This document shows, piece by piece, positions 6,953 to 13,036 of a stretch of 13,036 nt of DNA (its first letter is position 1; every line of letters starts with the position of its first letter). Under the pieces are notes generated by a model, which made no database searches, was not told where the DNA came from, and was given only the letters and a program-made list of their open reading frames with translations. This stretch comes from Asaia bogorensis. GTDB taxonomy: Bacteria; Pseudomonadota; Alphaproteobacteria; Acetobacterales; Acetobacteraceae. The translations under genes were made by a program, and so were the position numbers. The stretch lies in assembly GCA_945871455.1 (NCBI GenBank), contig CAMBXJ010000061.1, positions 1-13,036 on the forward strand, read 5' to 3'.

Positions 6953-7783
6953 CCCCAACGCGCACCCTTCCAGCGTGATCCGATGCATCAGGCGACGCTC
7001 CCCCTGATAGTCGTTTGCCGCATAATGCCAGGTAGATCGGTTGTCCCAGAACGCGATCGACCCCTCCCGCCACTGAAACCGGCAGGTGAATTCCGGCTTT
7101 TGCGCGTGGCGATACAGATAATCCAGCAACGACCGAGACTCCTCATCGGTCCACCCCTCGAACCGCACCGTAAAGCCGGGATTGACGTACAGCGCTTTCC
7201 GCCCGCTCTCCGGGTGCTCGATCACCACGGGATGCACCGCATCCTGCGTCGCCAGTTCGGTATTGCCGATGCGCCCCTTCAGGTCGCCGCGCTCGACGCC
7301 GAAGACATGGCGACTGGAATGCACCGCCCGCAATCCAAGCAGGGTCTGCTTCAATCCACCGGACAGCGCGTCGTAGGCCGCATACATGCTGGCGAACAGC
7401 GTGTCCCCGCCCATCGGCGGCACCTCCCGCGCATACAGCACCGACCCCAAAGCCGGCGCCAAATCATAGCTGTGGTCCGTGTGCCAGCCGCCGCCGATAT
7501 TGCGCGTGTGGTGCTTTTCCTTGGCGACCAGGGCGATTTCCGGATGCTCCGGCAGTTTCGCGAAGAAGCGGTTGATATTGATGTCGCCGAACTGTCGCGC
7601 AAAGGCGATATGCTGGTCTTCCGTCAGCGCCTGATCGCGAAAGAACACCACGCCACGATCCGCCAGCGTTTCCCGCACCGCGCGCAACGTGTCACCCGGA
7701 AGTGGCGCACGGAGATCGACCCCGAGGATTTCGGCACCGACCGCCGGCCCGACCGGTCTTACATCCAGGCTGTTGCTGAGCAT
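6950..7783 (-). CDS. TauD/TfdA-family dioxygenase, taurine dioxygenase-like
   Basis: The 277-residue product is close to E. coli TauD in length and in spacing of active-site residues. The iron ligands are His101 and Asp103 (in GWHTDHSYD) and His253 (in WDNRSTWHYAANDY), with Arg268 (RRLMHRITL) as the 2-oxoglutarate anchor. Other family features are GVVFFRDQALT, FGDININ, GGDTLFASMYAAYDALS and LYVNPGFT. TauD turns taurine, 2-oxoglutarate and oxygen into aminoacetaldehyde, sulfite, succinate and CO2. Convergence with a sulfonate-type importer supports an organosulfur role, but substrate residues cannot be checked by eye, so 'TauD-like' is as far as I go. I chose the ATG at 7783 because GGGAGG lies 5 bp upstream; an in-frame ATG at 7837 adds 18 atypical residues. 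Its TAG stop forms the right end of the palindrome. Confidence 0.92.
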   Translation of the reverse strand: MLSNSLDVRPVGPAVGAEILGVDLRAPLPGDTLRAVRETLADRGVVFFRDQALTEDQHIAFARQFGDININRFFAKLPEHPEIALVAKEKHHTRNIGGGWHTDHSYDLAPALGSVLYAREVPPMGGDTLFASMYAAYDALSGGLKQTLLGLRAVHSSRHVFGVERGDLKGRIGNTELATQDAVHPVVIEHPESGRKALYVNPGFTVRFEGWTDEESRSLLDYLYRHAQKPEFTCRFQWREGSIAFWDNRSTWHYAANDYQGERRLMHRITLEGCALG

Positions 7784-7852
7784 CGATACCTCCCATCGCG
7801 ATTCGTGATTGATTGCGTTCGGCGTCCGGAAAGGCAAGCCCGGGTCAGGCCA

Positions 7853-9394
7853 TCACCGCGCCGCCACGACGGCTTCAAGCGCCTGCCGTACCCGCGCGAT
7901 CACGCCCGCCCAATCGCCCGGTCGATCCTGACGAAACTGTCGCAATCCCGGATACCAGGGACTGTCGTCGCGATCCAGCAGCCAGCGCCAGCAAGTGTCG
8001 AATCGGTTCAGCAGCCAGACCGGGGTGCCGATCGCGCCGGCCAGATGGGCGACCGACGTGTCCACCGCGATGACCAGATCCAGGTTCGCCACCAGCGCCG
8101 CGGTGTCGGCGAAATCCCCCAACAACGCGGTGGGATCGAGCAGTTCCAGAACGTCCGGTGGCCGCGTCACCTGGTTGGCCTTGTCGCCGAGCTGCAACGA
8201 GATGAAGTGGCATGGTTGGATATCGGCGAGGGGCGCCATGTCCGCCAGGGTCATCGAGCGCCGGCGATCGATCGCCATCGCATGCGGTTGATCTGGACGG
8301 GTTCCGCCACCCCAGACCAGTCCGACACGCAAACCGGTCAAGCCTGCAAGCCGGTCGGCCCAGGCGGCTCGGGCGGAAGAGTCGGGAGACAGGTAGGGTA
8401 GACTGGCCGGAATGGTGTTCAAAGTGGTGCCGCACAGATAGGGCAGGCTCATGATGCTGCACCACAGATCGACGTGGGGGCGCGTGTCGCCGATCCCGAT
8501 CACCGCCGCCACCCCGCGCAGGGACGCCAGCAGGCGAACCAAAGGTTGCTGCACTTCCAGCACCACCTGCGCCCCTTGATCCGCTAACAGCAGGGCATAG
8601 CGGCAGAATTGCAGGGTATCGCCCAATCCCTGTTCGGCGCGCAGCAGGATGGTGCGGCCCGCGATGTCCTCCTGTCCGGTCCAGCGCGCAATCGATGGGT
8701 CTGGGAAGGGATCAGGCGTGAAAGCCGAGCGGGCTTCATAGGCCGGCCAGCCTTCGTCGAAGCGGGCGGTCAGCAGCAGGACCATGGCCAGGTTGACCCG
8801 GGCCTCCGCGTTGTCCGGGCGTTGGTGCAACGCTTTCCTGCACGCGGCTTCGGCCTCGACGACCCGGCCTTGCTCCAACAGGACCATGCCGAGATTGCCA
8901 CCGACCTGGCCGAAATCGGCGCCGCAACGCAGGGCCGTCCGGTAGCAGGCTTCGGCCTCTGCCAACGCGCCGAATTTCTGCCGCACCAGGCCAAGATTGA
9001 TCCACGCTGCGGCAAGGTCCGGCCGCAGGCGAAGCGCGCCGCGAAAGCTGTTCTCCGCCTCAGCCAGCCGGTTCAGGTCGTGCTGGGCCATGCCCAGACT
9101 GTTATGGGCATCCGCGAAGTCGGGGGACAGGCGCAGCGCGGTGCGCGCGGCCAGTTCGGCCTCGTCCGGTTTGGCGCGGGCGCGGAGGACCAGGCCCAGA
9201 TTGCTCCAACAGGGTGCGATATCGGGCTGGATCGCGAGGACGGTGCGATAGGCGCGGTCCGCTTCCTCCCAGTCCCCCCGGACATGGGCCTGATACGCCT
9301 GCTCCACGATGGCGTCGGGGTCTGGGGGCGTGGTGGCCGCCACGGCCGGACTGGATGGGGGATGGGATGGCGGCTGGGACGGCTCATGATTCAT
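7853..9394 (-). CDS. TPR-repeat protein with C-terminal glycosyltransferase-like domain
   Basis: This 513-residue protein starts with a Pro/Ser-rich segment (about 1-25). About five to six tetratricopeptide repeats follow, at roughly 26-57, 58-91, 92-125, 126-159, 160-193 and a partial one at 194-225; LG/A/Y consensus positions recur in NLGLVL, SLGMAQ, NLGLVR and NLGMVL. The C-terminal half (about 245-510) begins TILLRAEQGLGDTLQFCRY and contains IAVDTSVAHLAGAIGTPVWLL at about 442-462. That arrangement is known from many proteobacterial TPR proteins whose tail resembles family 9 or OGT-type glycosyltransferases. TPRs mediate protein binding; glycosyl transfer is likely but unproven, and the acceptor is unknown. 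No signal peptide is seen. It lies between the LLM gene and the dioxygenase on the same strand. The start ATG lacks a good ribosome-binding site. Confidence 0.87.
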   Translation of the reverse strand: MNHEPSQPPSHPPSSPAVAATTPPDPDAIVEQAYQAHVRGDWEEADRAYRTVLAIQPDIAPCWSNLGLVLRARAKPDEAELAARTALRLSPDFADAHNSLGMAQHDLNRLAEAENSFRGALRLRPDLAAAWINLGLVRQKFGALAEAEACYRTALRCGADFGQVGGNLGMVLLEQGRVVEAEAACRKALHQRPDNAEARVNLAMVLLLTARFDEGWPAYEARSAFTPDPFPDPSIARWTGQEDIAGRTILLRAEQGLGDTLQFCRYALLLADQGAQVVLEVQQPLVRLLASLRGVAAVIGIGDTRPHVDLWCSIMSLPYLCGTTLNTIPASLPYLSPDSSARAAWADRLAGLTGLRVGLVWGGGTRPDQPHAMAIDRRRSMTLADMAPLADIQPCHFISLQLGDKANQVTRPPDVLELLDPTALLGDFADTAALVANLDLVIAVDTSVAHLAGAIGTPVWLLNRFDTCWRWLLDRDDSPWYPGLRQFRQDRPGDWAGVIARVRQALEAVVAAR

Positions 9395-9397
9395 GTT

Positions 9398-9414
9398 ATG
9401 TTCTTACAGAACAT
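9398..9414. promoter_or_regulatory. Perfect 7-bp inverted repeat at the TPR gene start
   Basis: ATGTTCT and AGAACAT are separated by TAC. The element sits 3 bp upstream of the TPR gene ATG on the minus strand, exactly where a Shine-Dalgarno sequence would be. A run of six CG dinucleotides (9415-9426) adjoins it. It may be an operator or a small RNA hairpin masking translation initiation. It does not match the alphaproteobacterial LexA box (GTTC-N7-GTTC). Function is unknown. Confidence 0.35.
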
Positions 9415-9475
9415 CGCGCGCGCGCGGCAAGCGTTTCGCCACGGCGTCGCAAGCGAATGCGCAGGGCACGCTGCA

Positions 9476-9499
9476 CGACCGGCCGCAACGGGCCGGTCG
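9476..9499 (-). terminator. Stem-loop downstream of the LLM oxidoreductase gene
   Basis: A perfect 9-bp stem, CGACCGGCC pairing with GGCCGGTCG, encloses a 6-base loop (9485-9490). It begins 20 bp past the stop of the LLM gene in its direction of transcription. No U tract follows, so it may be a weak terminator or an mRNA-stabilising structure rather than a classical intrinsic terminator. It would partly separate the LLM gene from the TPR gene. Confidence 0.5.
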
Positions 9500-9519
9500 G
9501 TCGCGGCACGCCGCGGCGG

Positions 9520-10470
9520 TCAGAGTTTGTCCATCACCTCCTGGCGGAACAGGCGCATGTCGGCCATGGCTTTAGCCGCGTCCCGTCCTTCGAAATCGAA
9601 ATCGATCGCGGTGACGCCGATGCGTTTCAGCGCTTTGGTGTCATCGATCGTGTTGGCGATGGTGCCGGTGAACAGCCTGCGGTTGCCGTCACTGGCCGGC
9701 GGCGCTTCAAACGCATGCCGCTTCACGCGATAGACCACGCCGACCGCGTTGGGGTCGCGCCCGGCCGCCTGGGTCATCGTGCGAAGCCGCGCGATCCCCG
9801 CCTCCAACCGAGGCAACGTATCCAGCATATGCGCCTTGTTGGTGCCGATCGGGTACCACGCATCGCCAACCCGGGCCGCCCGTCGCATGGACGGGCCGCT
9901 TTCCCCCCCGACCCAGATGGGCGGGTGCGGCTTCTGCACCGGCTTCGGATCGACCAGCAATCCTTCGAGGTTGGTGTATTTGCCGTGGAACACCGGACGT
10001 TCCTGCGTCCAGATCGCCTTGAACGCGTCGATATACTCGTCCGTCACGGCGCCGCGTTCGGCGAACGGCGTGGTGGCGACGGAGTCGATTTCGGGCTTCA
10101 ACCAGCCGGCGCCGATGCCGACAACCAGCCGGCCGCCTGACAGCACGTCGATGGTGGTCAGCATCTTGGACGTGACCACGGCGGGGCGATGCGGCACGAC
10201 CATGACGGCGAGGACCAGGCGGATCTTCTCTGTCTTGGCGGCGATCCAGGCGGTGGCGGTCAATTGCTCGACGCGATGGCCGGGCTCGGGCGAGTAGAAT
10301 TCCCCGGTCTCGGAATACGGGTACCCTGGCGTGCTGGTATCGGGCAGCGCGATATGGTCCGTCAGCGTCAGATACTCAAAGCCCAGCGCTTCGCCGAGGC
10401 GGGCGACGTCGGCCATGGTGGCGGCGGTGGCCATGGGTCCGCTGACTGGCAGGTTGAATCCGATCTGCAT
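9520..10470 (-). CDS. LLM-class flavin/F420-dependent oxidoreductase
   Basis: The 316-residue product is a luciferase-like monooxygenase-superfamily TIM-barrel enzyme. It opens MQIGFNLPVSG and contains LTLTDHIALP (about 35-43), DVLSGGRLVVGIGAGW (108-123), a YIDAFKAIW segment and PPIWVGGESGPSMRRAA (183-199), all characteristic. The family uses reduced FMN or F420 on varied substrates. Cofactor and substrate cannot be fixed; the shape resembles members usually annotated F420-dependent, although many of these are found in proteobacteria with uncertain cofactor. SsuD, the alkanesulfonate monooxygenase, is in the same superfamily but is longer (about 380 residues). I chose the ATG at 10470 because the fold begins there and GAGGA lies 11 bp upstream; an in-frame ATG at 10560 would add 30 atypical residues. 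It is divergent from the SelD fusion gene. Confidence 0.9.
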   Translation of the reverse strand: MQIGFNLPVSGPMATAATMADVARLGEALGFEYLTLTDHIALPDTSTPGYPYSETGEFYSPEPGHRVEQLTATAWIAAKTEKIRLVLAVMVVPHRPAVVTSKMLTTIDVLSGGRLVVGIGAGWLKPEIDSVATTPFAERGAVTDEYIDAFKAIWTQERPVFHGKYTNLEGLLVDPKPVQKPHPPIWVGGESGPSMRRAARVGDAWYPIGTNKAHMLDTLPRLEAGIARLRTMTQAAGRDPNAVGVVYRVKRHAFEAPPASDGNRRLFTGTIANTIDDTKALKRIGVTAIDFDFEGRDAAKAMADMRLFRQEVMDKL

Positions 10471-10577
10471 GCTGGTCGTGTCCTCGGTTTGGGTCCGGCA
10501 CGCAGGAAGCCGCGCGGTCGGCGGGGTGTCAATCAGGGGCATGCACGCGACTCGCGGCAAGCCTGTAGGATGGGTGC
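10471..10577. promoter_or_regulatory. Divergent promoter region of the LLM and SelD-fusion genes
   Basis: Only 107 bp separate two divergent start codons, so both promoters must lie here or overlap neighbouring coding sequence. On the minus strand TTGACA (10532-10527) is a perfect -35 hexamer for the LLM gene, but the hexamer 17 bp later (CTTCCT) is a poor -10. On the plus strand I see no convincing promoter; the ribosome-binding site AGGA (10567-10570) lies 7 bp before the SelD-fusion ATG. Confidence 0.35.
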
Positions 10578-12752
10578 ATGCAACGCAACGGACCGGTCGA
10601 AACCGATATCGTGCTTCTTGGCGCCGGACACGCCCATGTCGAGGTTCTGCGGCGTTTCGCCATGCGCCCGGAACCCGGAGTGCGCCTGACGGTGATCGGG
10701 CGGGAGCCGGAAACGCCCTATTCCGGCATGCTGCCCGGCCTGATCCGAGGCGACTACACCGCGGACCAGGCCCATATCGACCTCGCCCCGCTCGCCGCCG
10801 CCGCGGGCGCTCGGCTGATCCTGGCGGAGGCGACGGCGCTGCATCTGGCGGATCGTACCATCGCCGTGACGGGGCGCCCCGATGTGCCGTTCGATCTGCT
10901 CTCGATCAATGTCGGCGGCATTCCGGCCATTCCGGATGGCGGCGGCATTCCGGTGAAACCGATCGGACGCTTCCTGGATCGGCTCGCGGACCTGGAACTG
11001 ACCCTGCCGGACGGCGCCCGCATCGCGGTGATCGGCGGCGGGCCGGGCGGCGTCGAGTTGGCCCTGGCCCTGGCTTTTCGGTTCAACGGCCGGTTCCGGC
11101 TGGTGCTGGTCTCTCAATCCGCCGAACCGCTGCCGGCCGCTCCCCCGTTCGCGCGCCGGGTGGTCCGGGCGGCGCTTACCGACGCGGGCATCGAGCTGAC
11201 GAACGCGGTCATGGCCGGCCCGCTCCGAGGCAACATGCTGCCGCTTTCGGATGGCAGCGTGCTGGATGTGGCGGTCGCACTCTGGGCCACGGGGGTGAAA
11301 GGTCCGGATTTCCTGGCCCAATCCGGCCTCGCCTGCGATCCGTTGGGGTGTATTCGCATCGATATGGGTCTGCGCAGCGTCAGCCACCCCTTCGTGTTCG
11401 CGGCCGGGGATTGCGCCGCGTTGGAGGGACATGCCCTCCCCAAGGCCGGCGTGTGGGCGGTCCGCGCCGGCGCGCCCTTGGCCGATAACCTGCGCCACAC
11501 TGCCCGGGCGGAGGCCGTTCGGCCGTGGCGACCGCAACGTGACGCGCTGGTGATCCTGGGCCTCGGCGCGAACCGGGCCGTGGGGTGGCGCAACGGCGTC
11601 GCGGTATCGGGGGGCTGGGTCTGGCGGCTCAAGGACTGGATCGACCGGCGATGGATGCGGATGTACCAGACCATGCGCATGCCGGCCGACCCCACGGGCC
11701 CGATGCGCTGCGGCGGTTGCGGTGCCAAGGTGGGTGCCGAAGTGCTGGCTGGCGCGCTGGCGTCGCTGCCCCGTACCCCCGCCCACCCCGACCTGCTGAT
11801 CGGCCTGGACCAGCCGGACGACGCCGCGGTGCTGAGACCACCCCCTGGGCAGGTATTGGTCCAATCCGTCGACCATTTCCGGGCATTCCTGGACGATCCA
11901 TTTCTATTCGGCCAGGTCGCCGCCGCCCACGCGCTGTCCGACATTCACGCCATGGGCGCTCGCCCCTGGACGGCTTTGGCGGTCGCCGCCGTGCCCTTTG
12001 CATCCGGCGCCAAGATGCGTGGCGAACTCGCCGCCATGCTGCAAGGCGCAACCCAGGTGCTGACCGCCGATGGCTGCACCCTGGTCGGCGGCCATTCCGC
12101 CGAGGCGAACGAGGCATCGCTGGGTTTCGCGGTCACCGGACTGGCGAATCCCGACAGATTGCTGCGGAAATCCGGGCTGAAGCCGGGCGATTCTCTGATC
12201 CTGACGAAGCCGTTGGGCACCGGCATCCTGCTGGCCGGGCATATGCGCGGCCTGACCCGCGCCACCTGGCTGCTCGCCGCCATGGAGCAGATGTGCGCCA
12301 CCAATGCCGCCGCGGCCCGCATCCTGCTGGACCATCGCGCGACGGCTTGCACCGATGTCACCGGTTTCGGTCTTGCCGGTCACCTGACCGAGATGCTGCG
12401 CGCGTCAAAATCCGCCGCCGTGCTGTGGCCGGAAGCGATCCCGGCCCTGCCCGGCGCGCTGGACCTGGCGGCCGAGGGGGTGGAAAGCACGCTCGCCCCG
12501 GAAAACCGCCGAATTCTGGCCCAAAGCGAGGATTTCGGGCTGTTGGGCGCGCTGTTGGTCGATCCACAGACGTCGGGTGGGCTGCTGGCGGGTGTCCCGA
12601 CCATCCGCGCGGGTGCCTGCCTGGCCGCATTGCACGGGGCCGGTTTGCAGGCCGCGATCCTGGGCCGGGTGGAGGCGCCTCGTCCGGGAGAACCCGCGAT
12701 CCGCATGGAAGCCGCCGACGCCACCACGGTCGGCACGCCATCGCGCGGTTGA
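10578..12752 (+). CDS. selD: Bifunctional NADH dehydrogenase-like oxidoreductase / selenide, water dikinase (SelD)
   Basis: This 724-residue protein joins two enzymes. Residues 1 to about 370 form an FAD/NAD(P)-dependent pyridine nucleotide-disulfide-type oxidoreductase: FAD motif LLGAGHAHVEVLR (13-25), NAD motif VIGGGPGGVEL (151-161) and FAAGD (274-278). Residues from about 376 form SelD, which makes selenophosphate from selenide and ATP. Its catalytic pair is Cys381 and Lys384 in GGCGAKV, matching Cys17/Lys20 of E. coli SelD. ATP/metal-binding segments follow in order: PDDAAVL, SVDHFRAFLDDPFLFG, ALSDIHAMGARPWTAL, GGHSAE and TDVTGFGLAGH. Such fusions are known in bacteria and some algae; the front half may help supply reduced selenium, but that is unproven. 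A good AGGA site precedes the ATG. No selA, selB, tRNA-Sec or mnmH (2-selenouridine synthase) gene lies in the window. Confidence 0.95.
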   Translation: MQRNGPVETDIVLLGAGHAHVEVLRRFAMRPEPGVRLTVIGREPETPYSGMLPGLIRGDYTADQAHIDLAPLAAAAGARLILAEATALHLADRTIAVTGRPDVPFDLLSINVGGIPAIPDGGGIPVKPIGRFLDRLADLELTLPDGARIAVIGGGPGGVELALALAFRFNGRFRLVLVSQSAEPLPAAPPFARRVVRAALTDAGIELTNAVMAGPLRGNMLPLSDGSVLDVAVALWATGVKGPDFLAQSGLACDPLGCIRIDMGLRSVSHPFVFAAGDCAALEGHALPKAGVWAVRAGAPLADNLRHTARAEAVRPWRPQRDALVILGLGANRAVGWRNGVAVSGGWVWRLKDWIDRRWMRMYQTMRMPADPTGPMRCGGCGAKVGAEVLAGALASLPRTPAHPDLLIGLDQPDDAAVLRPPPGQVLVQSVDHFRAFLDDPFLFGQVAAAHALSDIHAMGARPWTALAVAAVPFASGAKMRGELAAMLQGATQVLTADGCTLVGGHSAEANEASLGFAVTGLANPDRLLRKSGLKPGDSLILTKPLGTGILLAGHMRGLTRATWLLAAMEQMCATNAAAARILLDHRATACTDVTGFGLAGHLTEMLRASKSAAVLWPEAIPALPGALDLAAEGVESTLAPENRRILAQSEDFGLLGALLVDPQTSGGLLAGVPTIRAGACLAALHGAGLQAAILGRVEAPRPGEPAIRMEAADATTVGTPSRG

Positions 12753-12840
12753 TCCCTACGAAGATCCGCGCGACCCGCGCCCGACACTACGGCAACGGCC
12801 GAACCCCGTGGCGGGCGGATGGACCCGCATAGCCTGGAGA

Positions 12841-13036
12841 TCAGAACGCCACGTGCCCGAACACCGCGTCCAGCACCGCAAACAGCGCGCCACCGACCAG
12901 GAATCCCACCAGCGTCCCGTTCATCCGCACATATTGCAGGTCCGGGCCGACCCGCAGTTCCAGCCGTTCCACCAGCGTGCCGGTGTCCCAGCCGCCGACC
13001 ACCGTCGCGATGAAGCCCGACAGATGCTCCTGCGCC
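12841..13036 (-). CDS. DUF445 (YjiN-like) membrane protein, C-terminal 64 residues
   Basis: The gene runs off the right edge, so only its end is seen. The 64 visible residues include WDTGTLVERLELRVGPDLQ, VRMNGTLVGFLVGG and a final hydrophobic segment (ALFAVLDAVFGHVAF). This is the usual C-terminus of DUF445 proteins, where a VEKLE..VG.DLQ.IR.NGTLVG motif precedes a last transmembrane helix. These are inner-membrane proteins of unknown function. The stop (TGA, complement of 12841-12843) lies 88 bp from the stop of the convergent SelD fusion, with no clear terminator hairpin between them. The start, the ribosome-binding site and most of the protein are outside the window. Confidence 0.85.
   Translation of the reverse strand, partial: AQEHLSGFIATVVGGWDTGTLVERLELRVGPDLQYVRMNGTLVGFLVGGALFAVLDAVFGHVAF

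Noticed and set aside
6773..8401. A 542-codon plus-strand open frame over the palindrome and the TauD-like gene.
   Set aside because: It starts inside the repeat and opposes two well-supported genes.
12753..12840. Possible RNA gene or terminator after the SelD fusion, checked for a tRNA-Sec-like fold.
   Set aside because: I see no cloverleaf, no CCA-ended acceptor stem and no strong hairpin.
1..13036. Search for CRISPR arrays, transposases, phage or defence genes and in-frame TGA selenoprotein candidates.
   Set aside because: No regularly spaced repeats, no recognisable mobile or defence protein, and no gene interrupted by a single TGA with an otherwise continuous family match.

Overview
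The window is high-GC DNA with tightly packed genes. The style fits an alphaproteobacterium, probably Rhodospirillales and perhaps Acetobacteraceae. The basis is the base composition, the GC-rich hairpin repeats of the GGGGCTTCCGCCCC type, the protein families present and the oxidoreductase-SelD fusion. No rRNA or tRNA gene is visible, so the taxon is inference.

Layout, left to right. (1) A TauD/TfdA-family Fe(II)/2-oxoglutarate dioxygenase (143-1030, +) is followed by an SDR oxidoreductase (1169-1915, +), with a GC-rich repeat between them. (2) A bidirectional terminator separates the SDR from a convergent family 5 (peptide/nickel-type) ABC substrate-binding protein (3600-1999, -), which has no permease genes next to it. 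(3) A roughly 560-bp gap (3601-4164) holds the two ends of a VOC/glyoxalase-type gene whose middle is missing. (4) A three-gene SsuA/SsuC/SsuB-type sulfonate ABC importer operon (4165-6703, +) has stop/start overlaps at both junctions. (5) A 252-bp imperfect palindrome (6701-6952) fills the space between this operon and a convergent taurine-dioxygenase-like gene; the stop codons of both genes are its outermost bases. (6) On the minus strand, in transcription order, lie an LLM-class oxidoreductase (10470-9520), a TPR plus glycosyltransferase-like protein (9394-7853) and the dioxygenase (7783-6950). (7) Divergent from these is a fused NADH-dehydrogenase-like/selenide, water dikinase gene (10578-12752, +). 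(8) The window ends inside a DUF445 membrane protein gene (-).

Functionally, the centre looks like organosulfur scavenging. The importer would bring in alkanesulfonates or taurine-like compounds, and the dioxygenase would release sulfite from them. The LLM protein belongs to the same superfamily as the sulfonate monooxygenase SsuD but is not recognisably SsuD. The first dioxygenase/SDR pair may be a separate small catabolic unit. The SelD fusion points to selenophosphate synthesis, but no selenium-using gene lies in the window.

I see no CRISPR array, transposase, phage gene, defence system or RNA gene. The least ordinary features are the palindrome that ends exactly on two stop codons, its second partial copy at 1058-1117, the internally deleted VOC gene and the SelD fusion.
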